Shown here in pieces: positions 25,892 through 36,327 of a stretch of 64,000 bases of DNA (positions are counted from its first letter, which is position 1; every line of letters starts with the position of its first letter). Position numbers and translations under genes: made by a program. The stretch comes from Nocardia vermiculata NBRC 100427 (GTDB taxonomy: Bacteria > Actinomycetota > Actinomycetes > Mycobacteriales > Mycobacteriaceae): NCBI RefSeq assembly GCF_001613265.1, contig NZ_BDCA01000003.1, positions 62,001 through 126,000 on the forward strand, given 5' to 3'. Under the pieces are notes generated by a model. That model was given only the letters and a program-made list of their open reading frames with translations. It was not told the origin of the DNA and did no database searches.

Positions 25892-26416
25892 ATGGCGTAT
25901 CCGTATCCGCAACCCGACTACGCGGCGATTCCCACCAGGCCAGGCGGGGGAGCGGCGATCACTGCGGCGATGCTGGGGTTGCTGCAGGGCCTGGCGGTGA
26001 CCGGTTTCGCGGTGTTCGGGGCGGTAATGACGCGCCAGGAACGGGCGGAGGGATACGAGGAGACCTCGTCATTGGTGGCGGTGGGGGTCTTCTCGGCGGT
26101 CGGTTCGCTGCTGCTGGTGGCCGCGATCCTGCTGTTCTGCCGCCGGAAGGCGGGACGCTACATCCTGATGGTGTGGGCTTCGCTGACCATGGTGGCCGTG
26201 GCCTTCATCCTGGTCATGACGGCGGTCACCGACGACCTGTCCGATTCCGATGTGGTCGCCTTCAGCATCATGCTGTCCGTGGTGGTCCTCATCGAGCTAC
26301 CGATGCTCGTCTGCACGGCCATGAGCTCCACCGGCCGCTGGATCGCCGTGCGCACCCAGCCGAGCTCGGCGCCACCGGCAAGCTACCCCCAGCCGACCTA
26401 TAACCCGTACTACTGA
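25892..26416 (+). CDS. Membrane protein related in layout to its upstream neighbour
   Basis: The 174-residue protein starts at ATG 25892; a GTG at 25889 is immediately upstream. A short tyrosine/proline N-terminus (MAYPYPQPDYAAIP) leads into four hydrophobic helices, and the C-terminus ends PQPTYNPYY. Length, termini and helix number match the gene 8 bp upstream, so the two look like diverged tandem copies. The shared segment GGGAAITA, just before the first helix, supports this (the upstream gene has GGAAITAG). No function is known. In mycobacteria the erp (pirG) gene occupies the slot just before glf; this pair takes that position here. Confidence 0.82.
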   Translation: MAYPYPQPDYAAIPTRPGGGAAITAAMLGLLQGLAVTGFAVFGAVMTRQERAEGYEETSSLVAVGVFSAVGSLLLVAAILLFCRRKAGRYILMVWASLTMVAVAFILVMTAVTDDLSDSDVVAFSIMLSVVVLIELPMLVCTAMSSTGRWIAVRTQPSSAPPASYPQPTYNPYY

Positions 26417-27727
<1,311 letters not shown>

Positions 27728-27778
27728 CCGGAGTGCAACACCGGCGCCCTCAGCCCGCCCGCGGACGCAGGAAGTGAC

Positions 27779-29710
27779 ATGACCGCACAAGTGACCCTCG
27801 AGGATATGAGCACCGAGACCCGCGCGAAATCCCTACTGCAACGCATCATTCTGCCGCGCCCCGGCGAACCGCTGGATGTGCGGACGCTGTATCTGGAGGA
27901 GTCGGAGACCAACGCCCGGCGCGCACACGCGCCGTCCCGTACCTCGCTGTCGATCGGCGCTGAATCGGAAGTGTCGTTCTGCACCTACTTCAATGCGGTG
28001 CCGGCGAGTTACTGGCGACGCTGGTCGATTCTGGATTCGGTGGTGCTGCGGCTGGACTTGTCCGGACACGGCCGGGTGGATGTGTACCGGTCGAAGGCCG
28101 ACGGCTCCCGGATTCATGTCCAGGGCAACGAATTCGCGACCTCGGCTCCGGCCGACACCACCACCGTGGAATTCGACGTGGATCTGGGCCCGTTCGAGGA
28201 CGGCGGCTGGATCTGGTTCGACATCACCACCGATACCGCGGTCGAATTGCGCAGCGGCGGTTGGTATGCGCCGATCGAGGCACCCGGAGTGGGCAGCATC
28301 GCGGTGGGTATGCCCACCTTCAACCGCCCCACCGACTGTGTGAACACCCTTGCGGCACTGGGCTCGGACCCGCTGGTGCTGGAAAAGCTCCAGGCCGTGA
28401 TCATTCCGGATCAGGGCAACCGCAAAGCTGTCGACGAGCCCGGATTCGCCGAGGCCGCAGCGGTTCTCGGCGATCGGCTGTCGATTCACAACCAGCCGAA
28501 TCTCGGTGGCTCCGGTGGATACAGCCGGGTCATGTACGAGGCGCTGAAGACCACCGACGCGGAATACATCGTCTACATGGACGACGATATCGAGATCGAG
28601 CCGGACTGCATTCTGCGTGCACTGGCCTTCGCGCGTTTCTCCCGCACCCCCACCCTGGTCGGCGGGCAGATGTTGAATCTGCAGGAACGTTCGCACCTGC
28701 ACACCATGGGTGAGGTCGTCGACCGCAATATCTGGATGTGGACCGCGGCGCCGAACGTCGAATACGACCACGATTTCTCCAAGTATCCGCTGCGTGATCG
28801 CGAGAATTCCAAGCTGCTGCACCGTCGTATCGATGTGGATTTCAACGGCTGGTGGACCTGCGTCATCCCGCGCGTGGTGGCCGAGGAGCTCGGCCAGCCG
28901 CTGCCGCTGTTCCTGAAGTGGGACGATACGGAATACGGTCTGCGCGCCCGCGCCGCCGGATATTCCACCGTCACCCTGCCCGGTGCCGCGGTATGGCATA
29001 TGGCGTGGAGCGACAAGGACGACGCCATCGATTGGCAGGCCTATTTCCACCTGCGTAACCGCCTGGTGGTCGCGGCCATGTATCTCGGCAACGACGGCCG
29101 CCCGATGATCGTCAACACGATCAAGGCCACGCTCAAGCATCTACTGTGCCTGGAGTATTCGACGGTCGCCATTCAGAACCAGGCGATTCGTGATTTCCTC
29201 GCCGGACCGGAGAAGCTGTTCGACCTGCTGCCCAGCGCACTGGGACAGATCGCCGCGATGCGCAAGGAATTCCCGGACGCGGTGGTCGTCGGGTCGTCCA
29301 CGGAGCTGCCGCTGGCCAGCGGCGCCGATGTGGGCGCGGTCGCCGAGCCGTCGAATCCGATCGCGAAGATGGTGCGCCTGGGTAAGGGTGTGCTGCACAA
29401 TCTGCGCGCGGCGAAGTCACAGCATCACGATCGTCCGCAGTTGAACGTTCCCACCCTGGACGCGCGTTGGTTCCTGCTCTCGCAAGTCGACGGCGTTACC
29501 GTAACCACAGCCGACGGGCGTGGCGTGGTGTATCGCAAGCGGGATCCGCGTCAGGCCCGGGAGCTGTTCGCCGAGGCGATGCGGCTGCGCCGGGAACTGG
29601 CCGCCCGGTTCCCGGAGCTGCGGGATCGGTACCGTGCTGCGCACGGGCATCTGACCAGCACCGCTGCCTGGGAGAATGCCTTCGGTATCAACGCTAGCGA
29701 GGACAAATGA
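27779..29710 (+). CDS. glfT2: Galactofuranosyltransferase GlfT2
   Basis: The 643-residue protein starts at ATG 27779 after AGGAAG; ATG 27806 (MSTETRAK) fits the mycobacterial N-terminus equally well. It follows the mycobacterial enzyme almost block for block: LPRPGEPLDVRTLYLEES, the jelly-roll N-terminal domain, a GT-A fold with metal-binding YMDDDIE (D268-D270), the acidic pair WDD (D382, D383) and HMAWSDKDDAIDWQAYFHLRN. It polymerises alternating 5- and 6-linked galactofuranose onto the lipid-linked intermediate at the inner membrane face. The end overlaps the PAP2 gene (ATGA). Its first residues, MTAQVTLEDMS, are echoed in the ubiA product. Confidence 0.97.
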   Translation: MTAQVTLEDMSTETRAKSLLQRIILPRPGEPLDVRTLYLEESETNARRAHAPSRTSLSIGAESEVSFCTYFNAVPASYWRRWSILDSVVLRLDLSGHGRVDVYRSKADGSRIHVQGNEFATSAPADTTTVEFDVDLGPFEDGGWIWFDITTDTAVELRSGGWYAPIEAPGVGSIAVGMPTFNRPTDCVNTLAALGSDPLVLEKLQAVIIPDQGNRKAVDEPGFAEAAAVLGDRLSIHNQPNLGGSGGYSRVMYEALKTTDAEYIVYMDDDIEIEPDCILRALAFARFSRTPTLVGGQMLNLQERSHLHTMGEVVDRNIWMWTAAPNVEYDHDFSKYPLRDRENSKLLHRRIDVDFNGWWTCVIPRVVAEELGQPLPLFLKWDDTEYGLRARAAGYSTVTLPGAAVWHMAWSDKDDAIDWQAYFHLRNRLVVAAMYLGNDGRPMIVNTIKATLKHLLCLEYSTVAIQNQAIRDFLAGPEKLFDLLPSALGQIAAMRKEFPDAVVVGSSTELPLASGADVGAVAEPSNPIAKMVRLGKGVLHNLRAAKSQHHDRPQLNVPTLDARWFLLSQVDGVTVTTADGRGVVYRKRDPRQARELFAEAMRLRRELAARFPELRDRYRAAHGHLTSTAAWENAFGINASEDK

Positions 29711-30309
29711 GCGCGCCCGCCTCCTCGGATCCGGCCGATTCCCCGCACCTGCGGGTGGTGTCGGATCCGCTGCAGACCACCGCACCGGCGGAGGTCAAGA
29801 TCCTCGAGGCCGTGCAGGGCACGATCGGCACGCCACCGGTGATCAAGGCCGCACGTGGCATGTCCCACTTCGGTGAGCATGCACTCGGCTGGATGGCGAT
29901 CGGTGCGGTCGGTGCGCTCGCCGACAAGCCTCGCCGGCGTCAGTGGGCCGGAGTCGCGGTGGGAGCCTTCGGTGCGCATGCGGCTTCGGTGGTCATCAAG
30001 CGTGTCGTCCGGCGCCCCCGGCCGAATCACCCGTCGGTGCAGGTCAACGTGTCGACGCCGAGCAAATTGAGCTTCCCGTCCTCGCACGCCACCTCCACGA
30101 CGGCGGCGGCGGTGTTGCTCGGAAAGCTCACCGGGCTACCCTTGCCTGCGGTGCTCGTACCGCCGATGCTGCTCTCCCGGGTCGTCCTGGGAGTGCACTA
30201 TCCCTCCGACGTACTCGCCGGGTCCGCGCTGGGTGCGGCATCCGCCGCAGCCGTGCTAGCCGCCGAAAAGAGATTCACCAGTGACCGCACAGGAAAGAAC
30301 CCTCGCTGA
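29707..30309 (+). CDS. PAP2-type phosphatase (decaprenyl phosphoribose phosphatase candidate, Rv3807c-like)
   Basis: The 200-residue membrane protein starts with ATGA overlapping the glfT2 stop. The three phosphatase motifs are present: KRVVRRPRPN (KX6RP), FPSSHAT (PSSH, H127) and SRVVLGVHYPSD (SRX5HX3D). The position between glfT2 and ubiA matches Rv3807c, proposed to dephosphorylate decaprenylphosphoryl-5-phosphoribose, the UbiA product, on the way to decaprenylphosphoryl arabinose. The N-terminus is longer and more polar than in a minimal PAP2 protein. The 3' end overlaps the GTG start proposed for ubiA by 29 bp. Confidence 0.92.
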   Translation: MSAPASSDPADSPHLRVVSDPLQTTAPAEVKILEAVQGTIGTPPVIKAARGMSHFGEHALGWMAIGAVGALADKPRRRQWAGVAVGAFGAHAASVVIKRVVRRPRPNHPSVQVNVSTPSKLSFPSSHATSTTAAAVLLGKLTGLPLPAVLVPPMLLSRVVLGVHYPSDVLAGSALGAASAAAVLAAEKRFTSDRTGKNPR

Positions 30310-31258
30310 TATGAGTGAAGAGCCGACCGGCACCGACCTCGACGAAGCCGTTCTGAAGGGTCCGCCGAAGACGCTGGCCGGCGGTATCGTCAAGGCTGTC
30401 CGGCCGCGGCAGTGGGTGAAGAATGTCCTCGTGCTGGCCGCGCCGCTGGCCGCGGGCAAGGATGTCGTCACCGGCGAGTACGTACTCGCCAATGCGGGTG
30501 TGATCGGTCATATCGCGATCGCGTTCGTGGTGTTCTGCCTGGCGGCTTCGGGTGTCTACCTGATCAACGATGCGCTCGATGTCGAGGCGGACCGCGCTCA
30601 TCCCACGAAACGTTTCCGGCCGATCGCCGCCGGCGTGCTACCGGTCAACCTGGCGTATTCGCTGGCCGTGGTGCTCTTCGCCCTGTCCATCGCGGGATCG
30701 TTCCTGGCGTCGTGGCAGCTGGCCCTGGTGATGGCGGTCTACATCGGCATCCAGCTGGCCTATTGCTTCGGCTTGAAACACCAAGCGGTGCTCGATATCT
30801 GCATCGTGTCCTCGGGCTTCCTGTTGCGCGCGATGGCCGGTGGTGTGGCGGCCGACATCAAGCTCTCGCAGTGGTTCCTGCTGATCATGGCGTTCGGTTC
30901 GCTGTTCATGGCGGCCGGTAAGCGCTACGCGGAACTGAAGATCGCGCTCGATACCGGCGCGAAGATCCGCAAGTCGCTGCAGTACTACACGCCCACCTAC
31001 CTGCGCTTCATCTGGACGCTGTCGGCCACGGCATTGGTGATCTTCTACGGGCTCTGGGCCTTCGAGACCGACCATAAGGACACCCAGTGGTTCGCCATCT
31101 CGATGATCCCGTTTACCATCGCAATCCTGCGCTACGCGGTCGACGTCGATGGCGGCGAGGCCGGAGAACCCGAAGAGATCGCGCTGGGGGACCGCATTTT
31201 GCAGCTCCTGGCCATCGCCTGGATCGGAGCGGTAGGTGTCGCTGTCTATCTCACCTGA
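30281..31258 (+). CDS. ubiA: Decaprenyl-phosphate phosphoribosyltransferase
   Basis: The protein has 325 residues from GTG 30281, or 315 from ATG 30311 (MSEEPTG), which is nearer the mycobacterial length. I favour GTG 30281 because MTAQERTLADMS resembles the GlfT2 start. It is a UbiA prenyltransferase-fold membrane protein with RPRQWVKNVLVLAAP, NDALDVEAD (N86-D94 counted from ATG 30311) and HPTKRFRPIAAG, and the second motif near DVDGGEAGEPEEI. It transfers phosphoribose from PRPP to decaprenyl phosphate, the first committed step to the arabinan donor (Rv3806c). It overlaps the PAP2 gene, and aftB follows within 5 bp. Confidence 0.95.
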   Translation: MTAQERTLADMSEEPTGTDLDEAVLKGPPKTLAGGIVKAVRPRQWVKNVLVLAAPLAAGKDVVTGEYVLANAGVIGHIAIAFVVFCLAASGVYLINDALDVEADRAHPTKRFRPIAAGVLPVNLAYSLAVVLFALSIAGSFLASWQLALVMAVYIGIQLAYCFGLKHQAVLDICIVSSGFLLRAMAGGVAADIKLSQWFLLIMAFGSLFMAAGKRYAELKIALDTGAKIRKSLQYYTPTYLRFIWTLSATALVIFYGLWAFETDHKDTQWFAISMIPFTIAILRYAVDVDGGEAGEPEEIALGDRILQLLAIAWIGAVGVAVYLT

Positions 31259-31262
31259 CGAG

Positions 31263-33245
31263 ATGCTGGTAGCGGAAGACGAGAACGAAAAGGGGGCGCA
31301 CGCGGGATCCGATCGCGCATTACGTCGCGACGATGGTGCCGCGCGCCGCTTTTCCGTGCTCTCCCGCACGGTATTCGTCGGTGGGGTAGTTCTCACCACA
31401 GTCCTGTTCGGCGTCGGTGCCTGGCAACGACGCTGGATCGCGGACGACGGCCTGATCGTGTTGCGTACCGTGCGCAACCTGCTGGCCGGTAACGGCCCGG
31501 TCTTCAACGCGGGTGAGCGGGTGGAGACCAACACCAGTGCCGCGTGGACCTACGTGATCTGGTTCTTCAGCTGGATCAGCCAGGCCCGGCTCGAGTACGT
31601 CGCTCTGGCTGTGGCGCTGACCCTTTCACTGCTGGCGATCGTGTTCGCCATGGTGGGGTCGGCGCGACTGTGGCGACCGGTGACGACGAGCGCGCCGACC
31701 CTGCTGCTGCCGGCCGGTGTGATCGTCTACATCGCGGTACCGCCGGCGCGCGACTACGCCACCTCCGGCCTGGAGAACTGCCTGGTCATCTTCTGGCTGG
31801 GCGTGCTGTGGTGGTTGCTGCTGCGCTGGAGCCAGGACGAGAAGCCGCGCCTGGCAAATCTTCTGGTCGCCGGTTTCTGGGCCGGATTGTGCTGGGTGAT
31901 TCGCCCGGAGATGACCGTGATCGGCGGTCTCGCGCTGCTCGTGCTGTTCTTCGCGCCGATGCCGCACACCCGGATGCATCCGGCGCTGACCCGCGCCCTG
32001 CTGGTGCTGGTCGGCGGTGTGGTCTCGGTCGGCTATCAGATCTGGCGGATGGGCTATTACGGCCTGCCCTATCCGAATACCGCGGTGGCCAAGGAGGCCG
32101 GCGGTGCCAAATGGGGACAGGGCCTGAAGTACCTCTGGGATCTGGTAGGCCCGTACTACCTGTGGGTTCCGCTGCTGGTGCTCGTCGTGGCGGGCGCGAT
32201 ATTGCTGATCGCCCGGCGGCGTACGGCCTCCGGCAGGACCGCAACCACCGAAAACACGGCGGCGACGACGGTTTCCGGTCGATTCGCCGTGCTGCAACGC
32301 TGGTTGCGCTCCCCGGCCGCGGTGGTCGCGGTGCTGGTCGGCGGCGGCCTGCTGCTGGTGATCTTCAATGTGCGGGTCGGCGGCGACTTCATGCACGGCC
32401 GGATGTTGCTGCCGCAGTTGTTCTGCCTGATGTTGCCGCTGTCGGTGATTCCGCTGCGACTTCCGGTCGCCGGCGCCGCCCGGTCCGCCTGGTGGCGCTG
32501 GTCGTTCGCGCTCCCGCTGGTCGCGTGGGCGGGCACCATCGGCTGGGCGTTGTATGCGGCGAACACCACCGCCAACACCTCCGGCGGTCAGATCAGCGCC
32601 TCCGGCATCGTGGACGAACGGATCTATTACGTCCTCAACAGTGGCCACGATCACCCGATCCTGGCTACCGACTATCTCGACTACCCGCGCATGCGCGCGA
32701 TGCTGAGCGATATCGCCGGCACACCGGACGGCGGCCTGCTGCTCAATTCGCCGTCGTTCATGATGTGGTACGTCGCACCGCCCCCGCTGCCGATTCCGCC
32801 GGGCGGTTACGACCACACCGTGTACTTCCTCAATCTCGGCATGACCAGCATGAATGTGCCGCTCGGAGTGCGTGTCATCGATCAGGAGGGCTTGGCGTAT
32901 CCGCTGGCGGCCCATACCGACCGGCTGGCCGACGGCCGGATCGGACACGACAAGAACCTGTATCCCGACTGGGTGGTCGTCGATATGGGTATGGTCGACC
33001 AGCATCCGTGGATGCCGTGGTTCCTCGACGACAAGTGGGTACAGCAGGCGCGTACCGCGCTGACGTGCCCGGCGACTCAGGATCTCCTGGCCTCGTATCG
33101 AGCGCCACTGACCTGGGACAGGTTCAAGCACAACATCATCCAGTCGCTGCATTTCGCGCAGTACCGCATCGACCGGGTGCCCAAGTACGAGATTCAGCGT
33201 TGCCATCTGGTGGATCCGACAGCACCGCTTCCGGTGCCGAACTAG
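31263..33245 (+). CDS. aftB: Arabinofuranosyltransferase AftB
   Basis: The protein has 660 residues from ATG 31263; an in-frame GTG at 31236 would overlap ubiA. It is a GT-C enzyme: multiple membrane helices and, after the first, an extracytoplasmic loop with the acidic pair D61-D62 in ADDGLIVLRTVRNLL, the GT-C signature. NAGERVETNTSAAWTY and the C-terminal soluble part (about residues 450-660) match the Rv3805c type. It adds the terminal beta-1,2-arabinofuranose to arabinan, using decaprenylphosphoryl arabinose. It is the last gene of the glf-aftB run; 181 bp of non-coding DNA follows, probably holding the next gene's promoter. Confidence 0.93.
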   Translation: MLVAEDENEKGAHAGSDRALRRDDGAARRFSVLSRTVFVGGVVLTTVLFGVGAWQRRWIADDGLIVLRTVRNLLAGNGPVFNAGERVETNTSAAWTYVIWFFSWISQARLEYVALAVALTLSLLAIVFAMVGSARLWRPVTTSAPTLLLPAGVIVYIAVPPARDYATSGLENCLVIFWLGVLWWLLLRWSQDEKPRLANLLVAGFWAGLCWVIRPEMTVIGGLALLVLFFAPMPHTRMHPALTRALLVLVGGVVSVGYQIWRMGYYGLPYPNTAVAKEAGGAKWGQGLKYLWDLVGPYYLWVPLLVLVVAGAILLIARRRTASGRTATTENTAATTVSGRFAVLQRWLRSPAAVVAVLVGGGLLLVIFNVRVGGDFMHGRMLLPQLFCLMLPLSVIPLRLPVAGAARSAWWRWSFALPLVAWAGTIGWALYAANTTANTSGGQISASGIVDERIYYVLNSGHDHPILATDYLDYPRMRAMLSDIAGTPDGGLLLNSPSFMMWYVAPPPLPIPPGGYDHTVYFLNLGMTSMNVPLGVRVIDQEGLAYPLAAHTDRLADGRIGHDKNLYPDWVVVDMGMVDQHPWMPWFLDDKWVQQARTALTCPATQDLLASYRAPLTWDRFKHNIIQSLHFAQYRIDRVPKYEIQRCHLVDPTAPLPVPN

Positions 33246-33426
33246 ACCGCCTCGGAGACGAATAAACTCGTACATTAGTCTCGGTTTGGTAACGCCGAGG
33301 TGTCGATTTCACGATACGCTCGGTGACGAACGTCCGTCGGGGGCGCATGCAGGTATGCGCACGGGTGATCATTCGCAAAGAGAGACGCGGTCGCGCTGAC
33401 CGCACTAGGGAAAGGCCGGACAGGGT

Positions 33427-34536
33427 ATGCGAGGCGTGACTGTGCGATGGGTGCAGGCCAGACGTCGGAAGCGAGACGAGCATTCATCGGTGCCTCGGCG
33501 TTCCGGGTGGCTCAAGCGGTCTGCGGTCGGCGTGGCGATGGCGACATTGCTGCCGTTCGGGGTGTCGGTGGCAGAGGCGGGACATGCGGCCGCCGCGTTC
33601 AATCCGTCGGGTATCGATTTCTGGGTCGACTCGTCGATGGGTCCGATCAAGTCCCGTATCTTCCGTGCCGCCGACGGTAATACCAACCGAGTGGTCTACG
33701 CGCTGGACGGTATGCGCGCCCAGGGCGATCTGAACGGCTGGGAGAAGGACACCAACGTCATCCCGGCGCTCACCGGCGCCAACATCAATGTGGTGATGCC
33801 GGTCGGCGGCCCCTCCAGCTTCTACGCGGACTGGAACGCGCCGAGCAACTTCTTCGGCGTCGATACCGGCTCGGCCGGTTCCGCGGGTTCGGCCTCGACG
33901 GGTTCGGCGATGACCGGTTCCTCGAACTACAACGAGACGCTGGGCAAGGTCAACACCTACAAGTGGGAAACCTTCCTCACCCAGGAACTGCCCAATGCGC
34001 TGAGCGGGCGGATGGGCTTCAGCTCGCATCGCAACGGCGTGTTCGGTCTGTCGATGGGCGGCAGTGCGGCCCTGACGCTGGCGGCGTACCACCCCGACCA
34101 GTTCAGCTTCGCCGGTTCCTACTCGGGCTACCTGAACATCTCGGCGCCGGGCATGCGCGAGGCGATGCGCGTCGCGATGGTCAGCGCCGGTGGGTACAAC
34201 ATCGACGCGATGGCGCCGCCGTGGGGCCCGCAATGGCTGCGGATGGACCCGTTCGTCTTCGCACCGCGCCTGAAGGCCAACAACACTCGCCTGTGGGTGG
34301 CGGCCGGTAGCGGTATCCCGTCCGCGGCGGATGCGACCTCGCCGATGGACATCATCCAGGGCTCGCCGCTGGAGGCCTTGGCACTGGCGAACACTCGTGC
34401 CTTCCAGGTCCGCATGATGAGCCTGGGCGCGAACAACGTCACCTACGACTTCCCGAACGTCGGTGTGCACAACTGGCACAACTGGGAGGACGAGGTCTAC
34501 CGGATGATCCCGGATCTGTCGGCCAACATCGGCTGA
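33427..34536 (+). CDS. Antigen 85-family mycolyltransferase, copy 1
   Basis: The 369-residue protein starts at ATG 33427. A long basic N-terminus leads to the signal segment SAVGVAMATLLPFGVSV, with cleavage likely near AEAGHAAAA. The alpha/beta-hydrolase body is of antigen 85 type: FWVDSSMGPIKSRIF, LDGMRAQGDLNGWE, PVGGPSSFYADWN, nucleophile S209 in GLSMGGS, and histidine in GVHNWHNW. A Ser/Gly/Ala insertion (about residues 143-170) sits in the loop after FFGVD. It transfers mycolyl groups between trehalose monomycolate and the wall or trehalose, outside the membrane. Copies 2-4 follow on the same strand. Individual roles cannot be told apart from sequence alone. Confidence 0.95.
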   Translation: MRGVTVRWVQARRRKRDEHSSVPRRSGWLKRSAVGVAMATLLPFGVSVAEAGHAAAAFNPSGIDFWVDSSMGPIKSRIFRAADGNTNRVVYALDGMRAQGDLNGWEKDTNVIPALTGANINVVMPVGGPSSFYADWNAPSNFFGVDTGSAGSAGSASTGSAMTGSSNYNETLGKVNTYKWETFLTQELPNALSGRMGFSSHRNGVFGLSMGGSAALTLAAYHPDQFSFAGSYSGYLNISAPGMREAMRVAMVSAGGYNIDAMAPPWGPQWLRMDPFVFAPRLKANNTRLWVAAGSGIPSAADATSPMDIIQGSPLEALALANTRAFQVRMMSLGANNVTYDFPNVGVHNWHNWEDEVYRMIPDLSANIG

Positions 34537-34550
34537 TTCCGGTTCTGCAT

Positions 34551-34584
34551 ACAGCCCCGCGGCGCTTCGGTGTCGCGGGGCTGT
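34551..34584 (+). terminator. Hairpin terminator after mycolyltransferase copy 1
   Basis: ACAGCCCCGCG (34551-34561) pairs perfectly with CGCGGGGCTGT (34574-34584), followed by TTCGTG. It lies 14 bp after the stop codon, so copy 1 is likely a separate transcript. Confidence 0.75.
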
Positions 34585-34908
34585 TTCGTGTCCGGCGGGC
34601 CGGTGCCCCGGAAACCGTGGCGGTGACGAGCCTGGTGAGCTGGATATTTGCTCGTATGGGATGGCGTGCTTTCCCGGGAAGCCGAGTTCTCCAGGGCTGT
34701 GGTGCAGATCACCTTTCGAAATATTTCCGCGTCGAATCACTTTCCGCACCCCTGTCATCGACCATACTCGAGACGGATCGAAGAACCTGCAGTACAGCGG
34801 CGGGTGCGTGACGCCGAAACGCTTTGTCCGTGTTGTCGGGAATGAGCGACGACCGCATCGCAGGCGGGATCGGATGCGGCCGTCACATCAGGTGAAAGGT
34901 CGAGTCCG
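34585..34908 (+). other. 324-bp region upstream of mycolyltransferase copy 2
   Basis: No gene was recognised. The region is less GC-rich than its surroundings in 34640-34760 (runs such as CTTTCGAAATATTTCC), as expected for a promoter, and GGTGAAAGG lies about 10 bp before the next ATG. It probably carries the promoter of copy 2. Confidence 0.45.
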
Positions 34909-36003
34909 ATGCGATTTGCGCGCAGAACGCCGGTACCCGTGTACAACTCCGGTAAAAGGCCCGGTTCCTGGTTGCGGCGCGCCGCGCTGGGAGCCGCAAT
35001 GGCGTTGCTGCTCCCAATGGGAGTTTCGGTACTCGGCAACGGTGCTCCCGCGTCGGCGGCCTTCGACCCCTCCGGCTTCGACTTCTGGGTGGATTCGCCG
35101 GCGATGGGGCCGGTCAAGTCTCGGGTTTTCCGGGCCAAGGACGGCAACACCAATCGCGTGGTCTATGCACTGGACGGTATGCGCGCGCCGCAGACCCTGA
35201 ACGGCTGGGAGATCGAGACCAATGTCGCTCAGGTGCTGACCGACTGGAATATCAATGTCGTGATGCCGGTCGGCGGCCAATCCAGTTTCTACGCGGACTG
35301 GAACGCGCCGAGTTCGTTCTTCGGCATTCCCTCGGGCAATTTCGGCGCCACCGGTACCGGGTCGGGCGCCACCGAGGCCTTCCTGGAAGGGCCGGGCAAG
35401 AGTTACCGCTACGACTGGGAAACCTTCCTGACCGTGCAGTTGCGCAACGCGCTGCGGGACCGGCTCGGCTTCCGCGCCGACCGCAACGGCGTGTTCGGCC
35501 TGTCGATGGGCGGCAGTGCCGCGTTGACGCTGTCGGCGTATCACCCCGACCAGTTCAGCTTCGCCGGTTCCTTCTCGGGCTATCTGAACATCTCCGCACC
35601 CGGTATGCGCGAGGCCATTCGGACCGCGATGATCGATGCCGGTGGTTACAACGTGGATTCGATGGCGCCGCCATGGGGTCCGCAGTGGTTGCGGATGGAT
35701 CCGTTCGTCTTCGCGCCGCAGTTGATCGCGAACAACACCCGGCTGTGGATAGCCGCCGGTAGCGGTGTGCCGTCACAGCAGGATCTGGGCCTGCCACTGC
35801 CGGCGGCCGCCGACCACATCGTGCGCGGAGCGCCGCTGGAAGCGCTGGCATTGGCCAATACTCGATCGTTCCAGGTGCGGATGATGACCCTCGGTGCTCG
35901 GAACGTGGTGTTCTCCTTCCCGAATGTCGGTGTGCACGACTGGTTCAACTGGCAGGACGAGGCATACCGGATGATTCCGGATCTTTCGGCAAATATCGGG
36001 TGA
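34909..36003 (+). CDS. Antigen 85-family mycolyltransferase, copy 2
   Basis: The 364-residue protein starts at ATG 34909, with GAAAGG about ten bases upstream. The export signal AALGAAMALLLPMGVSV ends near GAPASA. Antigen 85 blocks: FDFWVDSPAMGPVKSR, MRAPQTLNGWE, PVGGQSSFYADWN, nucleophile S199 in GLSMGGS, then YLNISAPGMREAIRTAM and histidine in GVHDWFNW. It is the closest paralogue of copy 1 by eye, sharing long identical stretches such as AYHPDQFSFAGS, so the two arose by recent duplication. It also has a Gly/Ser/Thr-rich loop (about residues 145-165). It acts outside the membrane as a mycolyltransferase. No hairpin was seen at its end. Confidence 0.95.
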   Translation: MRFARRTPVPVYNSGKRPGSWLRRAALGAAMALLLPMGVSVLGNGAPASAAFDPSGFDFWVDSPAMGPVKSRVFRAKDGNTNRVVYALDGMRAPQTLNGWEIETNVAQVLTDWNINVVMPVGGQSSFYADWNAPSSFFGIPSGNFGATGTGSGATEAFLEGPGKSYRYDWETFLTVQLRNALRDRLGFRADRNGVFGLSMGGSAALTLSAYHPDQFSFAGSFSGYLNISAPGMREAIRTAMIDAGGYNVDSMAPPWGPQWLRMDPFVFAPQLIANNTRLWIAAGSGVPSQQDLGLPLPAAADHIVRGAPLEALALANTRSFQVRMMTLGARNVVFSFPNVGVHDWFNWQDEAYRMIPDLSANIG

Positions 36004-36327
36004 CCACGCAGCGCGGCACATCCTGGTGAAATTCACCGCAGCAGTACTTGATTCGTCATTCCAACCTGTCATTTCCGGGCGGACACGATAGAGTCGGCCG
36101 ACGATTACGAATGGCGCACGGGCGGATTTCCGCCCACCGGGAGGGGTCCGTGTTGCCAATGATTGGGCGGTCGAATATCGTCCAGCGAGCGCAAGTGTGA
36201 CCGTTCGTAGCCGCGGCGTCGCTCATGTCGGAAGTCGGGTTCGATATGGGCATGAAGATCCTGCCGTCGTAGACGGAATGGTCGTGGCGCGGCGACAACA
36301 GCAAACAGCAGAAAGAGAGCAGTATCC
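36004..36327 (+). other. 324-bp region upstream of mycolyltransferase copy 3
   Basis: Reading frames here on the minus strand run into the next gene and have no ribosome binding site, so no gene is called. A purine-rich stretch, CAGAAAGAGAGCAG, precedes the ATG at 36328. Its length suggests a separate promoter for copy 3. Confidence 0.45.
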
